From NCBI RefSeq assembly GCF_030817015.1, contig NZ_JAUSYS010000001.1, positions 2,542,001-2,606,000 of the forward strand: a DNA stretch of 64,000 nt, read 5' to 3'. The notes beneath the pieces were generated by a model. The model did not search any database and was not told the origin of the DNA. It saw nothing but the letters and a program-made list of their open reading frames with translations. The DNA comes from Arthrobacter sp. V1I7 (GTDB taxonomy: Bacteria > Actinomycetota > Actinomycetes > Actinomycetales > Micrococcaceae). Shown here in pieces: positions 26,863 to 34,744 of the stretch; positions within the stretch are counted from its first letter, which is position 1, and each line of letters begins with the position of its first letter. A program made the translations under genes and the position numbers.

Positions 26863-28149
26863 TTAGGCTGACGTCTGTGCGGAAACTACCGCGGGGAGAC
26901 TCTCATCTGTCTGCTGGCTCTCAGTCTTCGGCGATGCCATGCGTGCGGTAATGAACGTCAGGAGGCCGCCCAGGAGGATGGGAATTCCAAGGAGGGCAAG
27001 CCCAAGCTCAAACCCTCCAGTAAGGTCGCGCATCCATCCGTTCAGATACGGCCCAACGAAGCCACCCAGGTTGCCGAAGGAGTTGGCGAGGGCGGTCGCG
27101 GTCGCAGCCACAGCGCCGCTGACGTATGTCCGGGGAAGGGACCAAAATGCACTGGGGGCAGCGTAAACAGCCGTTGCAGCCACGCTCAGGAGCGCAAGGG
27201 CCAGGACCGGTTCCTTGGTATAGGCGCCGACGGCGAAGGCGAGACAGGCCGCGATGCACGGAATTACGGTGTGCCAGATCCGTTCCCCGGTTTTGGAGGA
27301 GTGCCGGCCCCACAGGACCATGCCGACGGCAGCCGCCGCAAACGGAATGGCCGTTAGCCAGCCAGTGAGGCCAACGTCAGCGCCCAAGGACTTGATTACC
27401 TGCGGCAGCCACAGGACCAGGGCATAGCTGCTGGTCATGATCAGGAAATACTGGAGGCACATCAGCATGGTTTGCGGATCGCGAAGAGCTTTCACCCATG
27501 AAACGTGCTCGGTGGGCTTTGCAACTGCGGAACGAAGAGCAACTTTCTCCTCTGCCGTCAGCCATTTCGCATCCTCGATGCTGTCCGGAAGTATCCGCAG
27601 GACTACAAAGGCCAGAATGATTGCGGGAATACCTTCAACCACGAAGACCCACTGCCAACCCCAGGCAGACATGATGGCCGTGGCCAGGGGTGCGCCGACG
27701 GCGTTGGCCAGTGGGCCGAAAGCGAAGAAAGTGGCCAGGACCTTGGCAATATTTTTCTGGTCAAACCACTGGTAGAGGAAGAACACCACTCCAGGGAAGA
27801 AGCCTGCCTCGGCGGCCCCTAAAAGGAAACGGAAGATATAGAACGTCGTCTCGTTGCTGATGAAGTACATGGCCATCGAGATGACACCCCAGGTGATCAT
27901 GATCCGTGCGATCCAGCGGCGGGCACCATACTTTGCCAGTGCCAGGTTGCTGGGAACTTCGAACAAAAAGTACCCGATGAAGAAGATGCCTGCGCCGAAG
28001 CCGTACGCCGCAGCCGACATGCCGATATCTGCATTCATGGTCAGTGAAGCGACACTTACGTTGGTGCGGTCAATGATGCTGATGAAGAAACAGATACCCA
28101 GGAGCGGAATTAGCCTTTTGATGGCCTTCCGGGTGGCAATGGCTTGCAT
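26863..28149 (-). CDS. MFS transporter, ACS (anion:cation symporter) family
   Basis: A 428-residue, twelve-helix permease. Features are ISIIDRTNVSVASLTM in helix 1, the loop 2-3 motif LAKYGARRWIARIMITWG and GAAEAGFFPGVVFFLYQWF in helices 4-5, which are characteristic of the ACS family that imports tartrate, glucarate, phthalate and similar organic acids with H+. It most likely imports the acid degraded by the ThDP/aldolase/dehydrogenase genes. A copy of the putative GntR operator lies about 170-190 bp upstream. No ribosome binding site problem is seen. Confidence 0.9.
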   Translation of the reverse strand: MQAIATRKAIKRLIPLLGICFFISIIDRTNVSVASLTMNADIGMSAAAYGFGAGIFFIGYFLFEVPSNLALAKYGARRWIARIMITWGVISMAMYFISNETTFYIFRFLLGAAEAGFFPGVVFFLYQWFDQKNIAKVLATFFAFGPLANAVGAPLATAIMSAWGWQWVFVVEGIPAIILAFVVLRILPDSIEDAKWLTAEEKVALRSAVAKPTEHVSWVKALRDPQTMLMCLQYFLIMTSSYALVLWLPQVIKSLGADVGLTGWLTAIPFAAAAVGMVLWGRHSSKTGERIWHTVIPCIAACLAFAVGAYTKEPVLALALLSVAATAVYAAPSAFWSLPRTYVSGAVAATATALANSFGNLGGFVGPYLNGWMRDLTGGFELGLALLGIPILLGGLLTFITARMASPKTESQQTDESLPAVVSAQTSA

Positions 28150-28319
28150 GTTAGTCCTGCCCTTAATAGTGGGGGTCCGGTGGTTGGAAAAGGAACGGCT
28201 CGAGCTCGGCGCACATCGGGGACCGTGTGGTTAGGGCCGCCTGTGCTGAACAGAGGGTGAGCCGAAGGGGAGCTCCCGCGCTGCGTTGCCGTCCCCACCA
28301 GTGTGCAGGGTAAATTCGT

Positions 28320-28338
28320 AATTGTCGACAGTCGCCAC
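28320..28338. promoter_or_regulatory. Putative GntR operator, copy 2
   Basis: AATTGTCGACAGTCGCCAC differs from the copy at 26038-26056 by one base. It contains the palindrome TTGTCGACA(G). It lies upstream of the MFS gene (minus strand). Confidence 0.7.
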
Positions 28339-28681
28339 CTAGAATTTTACAAGGCTGAAATTTGTTACATTTGCGGGTCTCTGGAACACGTGGGCCCGAT
28401 GGAGGCTGCCCTGCGGCCGGCTACTCCACGTCGGGAACGGCTACTATCTCGACATGTCAGATTTGGAAGCCGTCCTTGAGCACGCCAACGTCACGGTTAT
28501 TGAAGGTGACCCCTAGGCGCCCAGGGCGCGGGTCACTTGCGCGTTGTCCACGCCTGCTTAATGGAGGAAGAGCGCGCTCCGGACGCTTATGCCAGAATCG
28601 GCGATGCCCTCCGACTCACGGCCACGGCCCACAACCCAGTGCCCGCTTAGAAGGGACGGAGCCCCGCGGCGCGGAGTTGTT
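28339..28681. other. Intergenic region with a small coding remnant
   Basis: No complete gene is seen. One plus-strand frame ending at the TAG near 28515 reads YYLDMSDLEAVLEHANVTV, which looks natural but has no start or domain. It may be the tail of a lost gene. The rest shows nothing recognisable. Confidence 0.35.
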
Positions 28682-29542
28682 TCACGCGCCCAGAACGGAA
28701 CGTGCGTACCGCTGTGCCTTTGGGCCCAACAAGGAGTGCACTTTGGCAAAAAGCGCCTCGGCGGCCAGTCCCGACCAGCCCTCGGGAAGATATTCCTCCG
28801 GCAGTCCCGGGTCCAAATACGGAAGCCGGCGCCATTGGGTCACGGTGGGCACGTAGTCGCTGAACGCCTGCCTCAGCTGCTCAGGGGTTTCTGGTTCCTC
28901 GGCCCGGCCACCGGCCCATCGCACCAGGACATCCTGGTGGCGGACCAGAAAGTCCGAGTAGAGGGCGTCGAGAGCGGGCAAGTCCCACCACTGGCCCACC
29001 TTTGCCCGGATGTTCCCCTCGCCCATGCGGGCTGCCCTGAAGAGATCCACGTATTCCATCAGCCCGGCACGATCCAACTGTTGGGCGATCTCGCTGCCAA
29101 GACTGCCGGGCGCTATCCACAAGCCCGGGGATACCTGTCCGCAGCCCATCCGCGTCAAAATGGTGCGCAGTTTGTGGCGCAGGTGCCGCTGTGACTCCGG
29201 CACCGAGAATGAGGTCAGAATCCAGTCGTCACCTTTGATGGCCCGCCGAGGAGAAAAAATGCGCTCGTCCCCGGCTTTGAATACTTCTTCGAGTCCGGGG
29301 GCGAGACTGTACGCGGCAGAGCCTCCCTGCTTCAGGCTGACCAGGACGCCGCGTTTCTTGAGCCTGGAGACCGAGGACCGTACGCCGGCTGACTCGACAC
29401 CCAGATCGCTGAGCAGGCGGATCAGGTCCGAGACGGCGAGGACGCCGCCGTGTTCCCTGGCGTAGAGCCCATAGACGGTCACGATCAGGTGCTGGTGCCG
29501 CGGCATCGGGGCCAAATCGGGAACGGTATCTGTGGAAGCCAT
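28682..29542 (-). CDS. PaaX-family transcriptional regulator
   Basis: A 286-residue protein of PaaX type. The N-terminal winged HTH is LIRLLSDLGVESAGVRSSVSRLKKRGVLVSL. The middle domain contains GQVSPGLWIAPGSLG, the family hallmark, and the C-terminal domain includes LPEEYLPEGWSGLAAEALF. PaaX represses phenylacetate genes and is released by phenylacetyl-CoA; relatives answer to other aryl-CoA thioesters. Here the next genes make and use an aryl-CoA, so an aryl-CoA ligand is likely. It is divergent from the thioesterase gene, and a candidate operator lies between them. Confidence 0.88.
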   Translation of the reverse strand: MASTDTVPDLAPMPRHQHLIVTVYGLYAREHGGVLAVSDLIRLLSDLGVESAGVRSSVSRLKKRGVLVSLKQGGSAAYSLAPGLEEVFKAGDERIFSPRRAIKGDDWILTSFSVPESQRHLRHKLRTILTRMGCGQVSPGLWIAPGSLGSEIAQQLDRAGLMEYVDLFRAARMGEGNIRAKVGQWWDLPALDALYSDFLVRHQDVLVRWAGGRAEEPETPEQLRQAFSDYVPTVTQWRRLPYLDPGLPEEYLPEGWSGLAAEALFAKVHSLLGPKAQRYARSVLGA

Positions 29543-29639
29543 TCAGCACCTCGGGTCGGTCGGAGTTGGGCGGCCGGCGCCTCCCAATTCCAGACGCTGC
29601 GGGCTTTCGTTTCAGCTGATGACACGGCTGTGGCACCAT

Positions 29640-29655
29640 GGAAACGGTCGTCACA
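29640..29655 (-). promoter_or_regulatory. Putative PaaX operator, site 1
   Basis: On the minus strand the site reads TGTGACGACCGTTTCC. The core TGTGACGNYCGT recurs at 30693 and 37235, each in a promoter region of this catabolic cluster. It lies between the divergent regulator and thioesterase genes. Confidence 0.6.
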
Positions 29656-29706
29656 CACTTTACATAATAACCGGAGGGTCCACACCTCCACAGGTCTGGG
29701 AGCGCC

Positions 29707-30153
29707 ATGACAGCACGAACTCCATCGGTGGCAAACGCCAGCATCGACCGCACGGTTGAGTGGGTAGACACTGATGCCTCGGGGCATCAGCATAATTCTG
29801 CGGTTATGCGGTGGGTTGAGGCGGCCGAGGCTGAGCTCATGCGGAATCTCGGCCTGCCTGACTACTTTCCCAGCGCGCCCCGAGTCCACCAGGAGATCTC
29901 CTACAGGTCAAAACTCTGGTTCGGTCAGCTGATCACGGCGTCCATTGAAGTACAAAAGCTCGGCCGGACATCCCTGACGTATGCCTTCGAAGTCCGGGGC
30001 CACACCCACCCGAAGTCGAACGCGGGCATCGCCGCCTTCGGTACAGTCACGGTGGCCCATGTGCCGCCTGGATTCGAAAAATCGCAGCCGTGGCCGCACG
30101 ACCTCGTTGAAGCCGTCAATGCTCTGATGGCAGCCGCCGCCCCCGCGTCCTAG
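29707..30153 (+). CDS. Hotdog-fold acyl-CoA thioesterase (4HBT family)
   Basis: A 148-residue single-hotdog protein. The segment VEWVDTDASGHQHNSAVMRWVEAAEAELM matches the 4-hydroxybenzoyl-CoA thioesterase family, where Asp of the DxxGHxxN-type motif is catalytic. It should hydrolyse an aromatic or ring-derived CoA thioester. In the Streptomyces salicylate route via gentisyl-CoA a thioesterase releases the free hydroxylated acid; this gene could play that part. It is the first gene rightward of the putative PaaX site. Confidence 0.85.
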   Translation: MTARTPSVANASIDRTVEWVDTDASGHQHNSAVMRWVEAAEAELMRNLGLPDYFPSAPRVHQEISYRSKLWFGQLITASIEVQKLGRTSLTYAFEVRGHTHPKSNAGIAAFGTVTVAHVPPGFEKSQPWPHDLVEAVNALMAAAAPAS

Positions 30154-30217
30154 AGGCAGGAAAGCCCGGCGCCGGAGCCCGACGCCGGCACGCCCGGCTC
30201 CTGTATACCGGAAGGGA

Positions 30218-30613
30218 TCAGCGTTCCGCTATTACCGCGATGCCCTGGATTTCGATCAGTGCTTCCTTCTGCCAGAGCCTGGTAACTCCGATGCCAGCCA
30301 TGGCGGGGTACTCAGACCCGGCCATTTCCCGCCAGATCCGGCCTATCTCGCGGCCGTTGGCCATGTAGTCCTCGACGTCGGTGAGGTAGATCGTGACGCT
30401 GACTAGGTCCTGTGACTGCCCTCCCGCCGCGGCCAGCGTGGTCAGCACATTGGAAAACGCCTGCCGGAACTGCTCCACAATGCCGCCCTCAACAATCTTC
30501 ATGTCCTTGTCGAGCGCTGTCTGCCCGCCGAGGAAAACCGTGTTTCCGGACAGGATGCCGTGGGCATATCCGGACGGCTTGGGCAGCGAATCGGGGTTGA
30601 TGGTCCTGTTCAC
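30218..30613 (-). CDS. RidA/YjgF/Rid-family protein
   Basis: A 131-residue trimer-forming Rid protein (NTVFLGGQTALDKDMKIVEGG, FSNVLTTLAAAGGQSQDLVSVTIYLTD, GVTRLWQKEALIEIQGIAVI). An Arg in the late GVTRL segment is near the position used by RidA for carboxylate binding. Rid proteins hydrolyse reactive enamines and imines to ketones plus ammonia, and some act as aminomuconate deaminases. It is divergent from the FAH-family gene across a putative PaaX site. In this cluster it may remove the amino group from a dearomatised 2-amino compound. Confidence 0.87.
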   Translation of the reverse strand: MNRTINPDSLPKPSGYAHGILSGNTVFLGGQTALDKDMKIVEGGIVEQFRQAFSNVLTTLAAAGGQSQDLVSVTIYLTDVEDYMANGREIGRIWREMAGSEYPAMAGIGVTRLWQKEALIEIQGIAVIAER

Positions 30614-30692
30614 AGTGTTCTCCTGAATCGGCTTGTTACTGGCGTCAAAAAAGCACTATTCAGATCTTCTCTGCCGTGCTACCTTGAGCATA

Positions 30693-30708
30693 TGTGACGA
30701 TCGTAATA
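30693..30708 (+). promoter_or_regulatory. Putative PaaX operator, site 2
   Basis: TGTGACGATCGTAATA contains the 8-bp palindrome ACGATCGT. It lies 32 bp upstream of the FAH-family start and in the divergent promoter of the RidA gene. Confidence 0.62.
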
Positions 30709-30739
30709 AAGTCGATATATAGATTAGAGGAACTGGCAG

Positions 30740-31633
30740 ATGAAACTGGCCACACTGAGAACCAGTGAAAACGGCACGACGGCGGCCCTTGCCGTGGGCG
30801 TAGAGTCCTACTTGCCCCTGCCGTATCCGAACGTTGGAACGCTCCTCGAGGACCCCGACTGGCGGAATACCGTGAAGGCAACGGCAGATGCAGGGCCGGA
30901 CGACGCGGGCTTCATTGAGGCCTCCGCGGCTTCACTTGCTCCGCTTCTGCCTACGGCCAGGAAGGTCATCTGCTGCGGGCTGAACTACGGCGACCACATC
31001 CGGGAAATGGGGCGTGACCTCCCCGAATACCCGACGCTATTCGCCAAATACGCGGACACGCTGACGGGCGCATCCGACACCATCACCGTCCACGGCAGCG
31101 ACCGCGTCGACTGGGAAGCCGAGCTGGCCGTAGTCGTCGGCGCCCAGCTCTTTCGCGCGGACGAGACGGAGGCCCGGGCCGCGATCGCGGGCTATACCGT
31201 TGCCAACGATGTCTCCATGCGGGACTGGCAAAACCGGACCCTCCAGTGGTTCCAAGGCAAGGCCTTCGACGCCACAACCCCCGTGGGCCCGGTAATGATT
31301 ACCCCAGACGAGGCCGGCACTTCGTTTGACGTAAAGGGCTACGTCAACGGCGAACTGGTCCAGAGCGGCAATACCTCAACACTGGTCTTCGGGCCCGCGC
31401 AGCTGCTCTCCTACATTTCCCGGTTCACTTTGCTCCGGCCCGGGGACCTGGTCCTCACCGGGACGCCAGGCGGGGTGGGAATGGGCATGAAGCCCCCACG
31501 ATTCCTGCGCGACGGTGATGTCCTCACCACGGAGATCGCCGGCATCGGAACCTTGCAGAACACCGTCCGCATCCATCAGCCCACCGGCACCGAAGCCCGC
31601 ATGCCGGTCGCAGCCACCAGCACCAAGGAATGA
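30740..31633 (+). CDS. Fumarylacetoacetate hydrolase (FAH) family protein
   Basis: A 297-residue enzyme. The catalytic domain starts with KVICCGLNYGDHIREMG and contains VDWEAELAVVVG (metal-ligand Glu residues), NDVSMRDWQNRTLQWFQGKAF and LLRPGDLVLTGTPGGVGMG, the standard FAH motifs. These Mg2+ enzymes cleave C-C bonds of acylpyruvates (fumarylpyruvate, maleylpyruvate) or isomerise and decarboxylate hydroxymuconic products. It heads the rightward operon ending with the fused monooxygenase, so it should act on the ring-opened product. GAGGAAC precedes the ATG. Confidence 0.92.
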   Translation: MKLATLRTSENGTTAALAVGVESYLPLPYPNVGTLLEDPDWRNTVKATADAGPDDAGFIEASAASLAPLLPTARKVICCGLNYGDHIREMGRDLPEYPTLFAKYADTLTGASDTITVHGSDRVDWEAELAVVVGAQLFRADETEARAAIAGYTVANDVSMRDWQNRTLQWFQGKAFDATTPVGPVMITPDEAGTSFDVKGYVNGELVQSGNTSTLVFGPAQLLSYISRFTLLRPGDLVLTGTPGGVGMGMKPPRFLRDGDVLTTEIAGIGTLQNTVRIHQPTGTEARMPVAATSTKE

Positions 31634-31638
31634 AGATC

Positions 31639-32121
31639 ATGACCGATACCATCACCGAATACCTGACCGATGGCGACAACTCGATCTACGCCGGCGCCGA
31701 TGGGCGCGTTGTCCCCGTGGTCACGAAGGCCGGACAGGAAGACACCAATACAGCCCAATCCGGGGACTGCGTCCGCATTTCAGGGGTCTCCATCCAGCAC
31801 ACTCCGGCTACGAAGATCTGGTTCGGCCAGGTGTCCAATGTTCCCGGCTACCGTTCCCTGCCCCACCACCATGGGGAGGCAGAGACCGGCGGTTACGTCC
31901 TGCGCGGCCACGGCCGAATCTATTACGGTGAAAACTACTCCGAATACCAGGACATGAAAGCCGGTGACTGGGTTTTCGTGCCCCCCTTCATGCCGCACGT
32001 TGAGGCGAACATGTCCGTGACCGAGGAATTGGTGTGGCTCACCGCCCGCACTCCGGAGAACATTGTCGTCAACCTGGTCGACGTCGCCGACGACTCCCTC
32101 GTCGATTACCGCAGGGCATAA
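31639..32121 (+). CDS. Cupin-domain protein, possible ring-cleavage or isomerase enzyme
   Basis: A 160-residue single-cupin protein. Motif 1 is PHHHGEAETGGYVLRGHGRIYYG (three consecutive His and two Glu available as metal ligands); motif 2 is AGDWVFVPPFMPHVEANM. A divalent metal is therefore likely bound. At this size it resembles 3-hydroxyanthranilate-type or small extradiol cupin dioxygenases, not the two-cupin gentisate dioxygenase of about 350 residues. Its place between the FAH-family and thioesterase genes fits ring cleavage of the hydroxylated product, but a sensor or isomerase role is possible. AAGGA 9 nt upstream favours 31639 over the ATG at 31630. Confidence 0.8.
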   Translation: MTDTITEYLTDGDNSIYAGADGRVVPVVTKAGQEDTNTAQSGDCVRISGVSIQHTPATKIWFGQVSNVPGYRSLPHHHGEAETGGYVLRGHGRIYYGENYSEYQDMKAGDWVFVPPFMPHVEANMSVTEELVWLTARTPENIVVNLVDVADDSLVDYRRA

Positions 32122-32127
32122 ACGACG

Positions 32128-33033
32128 ATGATTCCTGCATCCCCGGCAGTCAAAGCACCGACCTCCGAGAACTTCCTGCGGGCCATCGAACTCACGCCTG
32201 TCCCGGCACAGCATGCGGACGAGGCCTACGAGGCAGTGACGCAATACGTGCCATGGCCCAAGTCATACGGCGGCGACATGGTGGCCCAGTCCACCGCTGC
32301 CATGATGCGCTCCGTCCAGTCGGACCGCAGCCTGCATTCGATGCACAGCTACTTCATGAGGCCCGTGGACATTGAGTCGAGCGTCAGGTACGAGGTGGAG
32401 CGCCTGCGGGACGGCCGCGGGTATTCCACCCGCAGCGTCCGCGGCTACCAGAACGGAAAAATTGTCTTCGCGGCGATGGGCTCTTTCCACGTGCGGGAAG
32501 ATGGCCCGGACTTCCAAACCGCCTCCCCAGCCGTTGTTGAACCCGGGTCCCTCCGTTCAGCCGCCGATGCCCTCGAGGATACAGCCGGTGCAGCCGCTGA
32601 CTACTGGTCTGCCGGCCGGAGCTTCGACATGCGCCACGTTCCGGGTCCCCTCTACGTGCAGGTCGAAGGCGAAAGCCAGCCACACCAGGCCGTCTGGGTG
32701 AAAGCTTTTGACCGCTTGCCCGACGGCGACGACGCCTACGCAACAGCTAACCTGCACCGCACCGCCCTGGCGTACGTTTGCGATTACACCATCCTGGAAC
32801 CGCTGCTGCGGGTCAATGACCTGCACTGGTCCTCTCCGGGACTGAGCACGGCCAGCTTGGACCATTCCATGTGGTTCCACCGTGATGGCCGCGCGGACGA
32901 ATGGATCCTCTACGTGCAAGAAGCCGTTTCGGTCCAAAACAACCGCGGGTTGGCGCTGGGCCGTTTTTTCTCCAAGGACGGCAGCCTGCTCGCCACGGTG
33001 GCCCAAGAAGGCATGATTCGTCAGGCTTCCTGA
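32128..33033 (+). CDS. TesB-type acyl-CoA thioesterase II
   Basis: A 301-residue double-hotdog thioesterase. It shows YGGDMVAQSTAAMMRSVQSDRSLHSMHSYFMRP near the N-terminus (strand and helix of the first hotdog) and SLDHSMWFHR with NNRGLALGRFFSKDGSLLATVAQEG in the second hotdog, as in TesB. It should hydrolyse CoA esters. Why the cluster carries two unrelated thioesterases is unclear; they may act at different steps or recover CoA from dead-end thioesters. It follows the cupin gene by 6 nt. Confidence 0.88.
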   Translation: MIPASPAVKAPTSENFLRAIELTPVPAQHADEAYEAVTQYVPWPKSYGGDMVAQSTAAMMRSVQSDRSLHSMHSYFMRPVDIESSVRYEVERLRDGRGYSTRSVRGYQNGKIVFAAMGSFHVREDGPDFQTASPAVVEPGSLRSAADALEDTAGAAADYWSAGRSFDMRHVPGPLYVQVEGESQPHQAVWVKAFDRLPDGDDAYATANLHRTALAYVCDYTILEPLLRVNDLHWSSPGLSTASLDHSMWFHRDGRADEWILYVQEAVSVQNNRGLALGRFFSKDGSLLATVAQEGMIRQAS

Positions 33034-33072
33034 CACCAACCCAACTCATCAGACGCACTGAAAGGAGTGGCC

Positions 33073-34731
33073 ATGACACCAGCATCCTCAGCCCACGTGG
33101 ACACCTTTACCCGTGACCACCTGCCGCCCACCGAATTGTGGCCGACCCTCGAGTTCACGTTGCCGGAACTCCAGTACCCCGAGGTGCTCAACGCCGGGGC
33201 TGTGCTAATCGATGACGCAGTAACAGAACACGGGCCGGACCGTCCCGCGCTCCACACCCCCTACGGAACAACCTGGACCTACGGCGAGCTCCAAAAGCGG
33301 GCTAACCAGGCAGCCCAGGTCCTCACTGAAGACTTCGGAGTGGTGCCCGGAAACCGGGTCCTTCTCCGCGGACCCAACAACCCGTGGATCGTAGCGGCCT
33401 GGCTGGGCGTGCTGAAAACCGGCGCCGTGGTTGTCACCACCATGCCCATACTCCGGTCCTCCGAGGTAGCCACCCTGATTGGGCTCACCAGGCCTGTCCT
33501 GGCGATTTCTGACCATCGTTTTATGGATGAACTGGTACTGGCAGCAGTCGACGGCGTGACTGTTGTACCGTACGGCGGGCCCGGTGAAGATGACTTCATC
33601 GCCCGCTGCGCGGCCAAGAGCGGAAAGTTCACCAATGTGGAAACAGCGGCCGACGACGTCGCGCTCCTGGGCCCCACGTCAGGGACCACGGGCGCGCCGA
33701 AGGTCACCATGCACTTCCACCGTGACATCCTCGCCAATGCTGATACATTTGCCCGCCACATTCTCCAGCCCACCGCCGAGGATGTCTTTGCGGGTTCACC
33801 TCCCATCTCGTTCACTTTCGGGCTCGGGGGACTTGTAGTTTTCCCGTTGCGGTTCGGAGCCTCCTCACTCCTTACCGAACGCGCCGCCCCCGTGGAGCTC
33901 GCTGAACACGCGGCCGCAGCTGGTGTCACCATCCTCTTCACTGCACCCACCGCCTACCGCGCGATTCTCAAAGCCGGCCGGGGGGAGCTCCTTTCCCGCC
34001 TCAGGGTTGCGGTCTCCGCCGGCGAACATCTGCCGAAGGAAACATGGGAGGCCGTATACAATGCCACCGGCGTCCGTCTGGTCAATGGCATCGGGTCCAC
34101 TGAGCTGCTCCATGTCTTCATTTCCGCAGCGGGAGATGACATCCGGCCAGGTACCACGGGTGTGCCCATCCCCGGCTACCGTGCCACGATCCTGGACGAT
34201 GACGGCAACGAGGCTGGCCCCAACGAGGCCGGCAGGCTGGCGGTTGTTGGCCCCACCGGGTGCCGTTACCTTGCCGACGAACGGCAGTCCAAATATGTGG
34301 TCAATGGCTGGAACGTCACCGGTGACACTTTCACCCAGGATGAAGAAGGCTACTTCACGTATCAGGCCCGGTCCGACAACATGATCATCTCCTCCGGGTA
34401 CAACATCGGCGCCCCCGAGGTTGAAGCCGCGATCGACCAGCACCCTGACGTCGTCGAAAGCGCCGTGGTTGCCCGGCCGGACCAGGAACGCGGCAGCGTG
34501 GTTTGCGCCTTCATCGTGCTGCGCGAGGGCGTGGATGCAGATGATGCCAAACGCAAGGAAATCCAGGACTTCGTCAAAGCGACCATAGCTCCCTACAAAT
34601 ACCCGCGGGATGTCCGGTTCACGTCTGAACTTCCCCGCAACCCCAGCGGCAAGCTGCAGCACTTCAAGCTGCGTGACTGCCTCGAACTCGAAAACGACCA
34701 GCTGGCCGGCGTCGCCGCCAACCGGCCCTAG
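33073..34731 (+). CDS. Aryl-CoA ligase (2-aminobenzoate/benzoate/salicylate-CoA ligase type)
   Basis: A 552-residue ANL-superfamily adenylating enzyme. The P-loop TSGTTGAPKVTMHFHRD lies near residue 200. GIGSTELLHVFIS is the aromatic-binding A5 region, GDTFTQDEEGYFTYQARSDNMIISSGYNI the A7-A8 hinge, and NPSGKLQHFKLRD supplies the catalytic C-terminal Lys. The HFHRD and GSTELLH segments are typical of benzoate/2-aminobenzoate-CoA ligases. It activates an aromatic acid with ATP and CoA to start the pathway. AAAGGAG 6 nt upstream selects the ATG at 33073. The fused monooxygenase follows after 13 nt. Confidence 0.9.
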   Translation: MTPASSAHVDTFTRDHLPPTELWPTLEFTLPELQYPEVLNAGAVLIDDAVTEHGPDRPALHTPYGTTWTYGELQKRANQAAQVLTEDFGVVPGNRVLLRGPNNPWIVAAWLGVLKTGAVVVTTMPILRSSEVATLIGLTRPVLAISDHRFMDELVLAAVDGVTVVPYGGPGEDDFIARCAAKSGKFTNVETAADDVALLGPTSGTTGAPKVTMHFHRDILANADTFARHILQPTAEDVFAGSPPISFTFGLGGLVVFPLRFGASSLLTERAAPVELAEHAAAAGVTILFTAPTAYRAILKAGRGELLSRLRVAVSAGEHLPKETWEAVYNATGVRLVNGIGSTELLHVFISAAGDDIRPGTTGVPIPGYRATILDDDGNEAGPNEAGRLAVVGPTGCRYLADERQSKYVVNGWNVTGDTFTQDEEGYFTYQARSDNMIISSGYNIGAPEVEAAIDQHPDVVESAVVARPDQERGSVVCAFIVLREGVDADDAKRKEIQDFVKATIAPYKYPRDVRFTSELPRNPSGKLQHFKLRDCLELENDQLAGVAANRP

Positions 34732-34744
34732 TAAGGAGCAGACC

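Noticed and set aside
28362..28856. Plus-strand protein of 164 codons
   Set aside because: Composition is Arg/Pro/Gly/Ser-rich, no ribosome binding site, and its last third overlaps the 3' end of the well-supported PaaX gene on the other strand.
31639..32121. Gentisate 1,2-dioxygenase
   Set aside because: Gentisate dioxygenases are two-cupin proteins of about 350 residues. This protein has one cupin and 160 residues, so only a generic or novel role is called.
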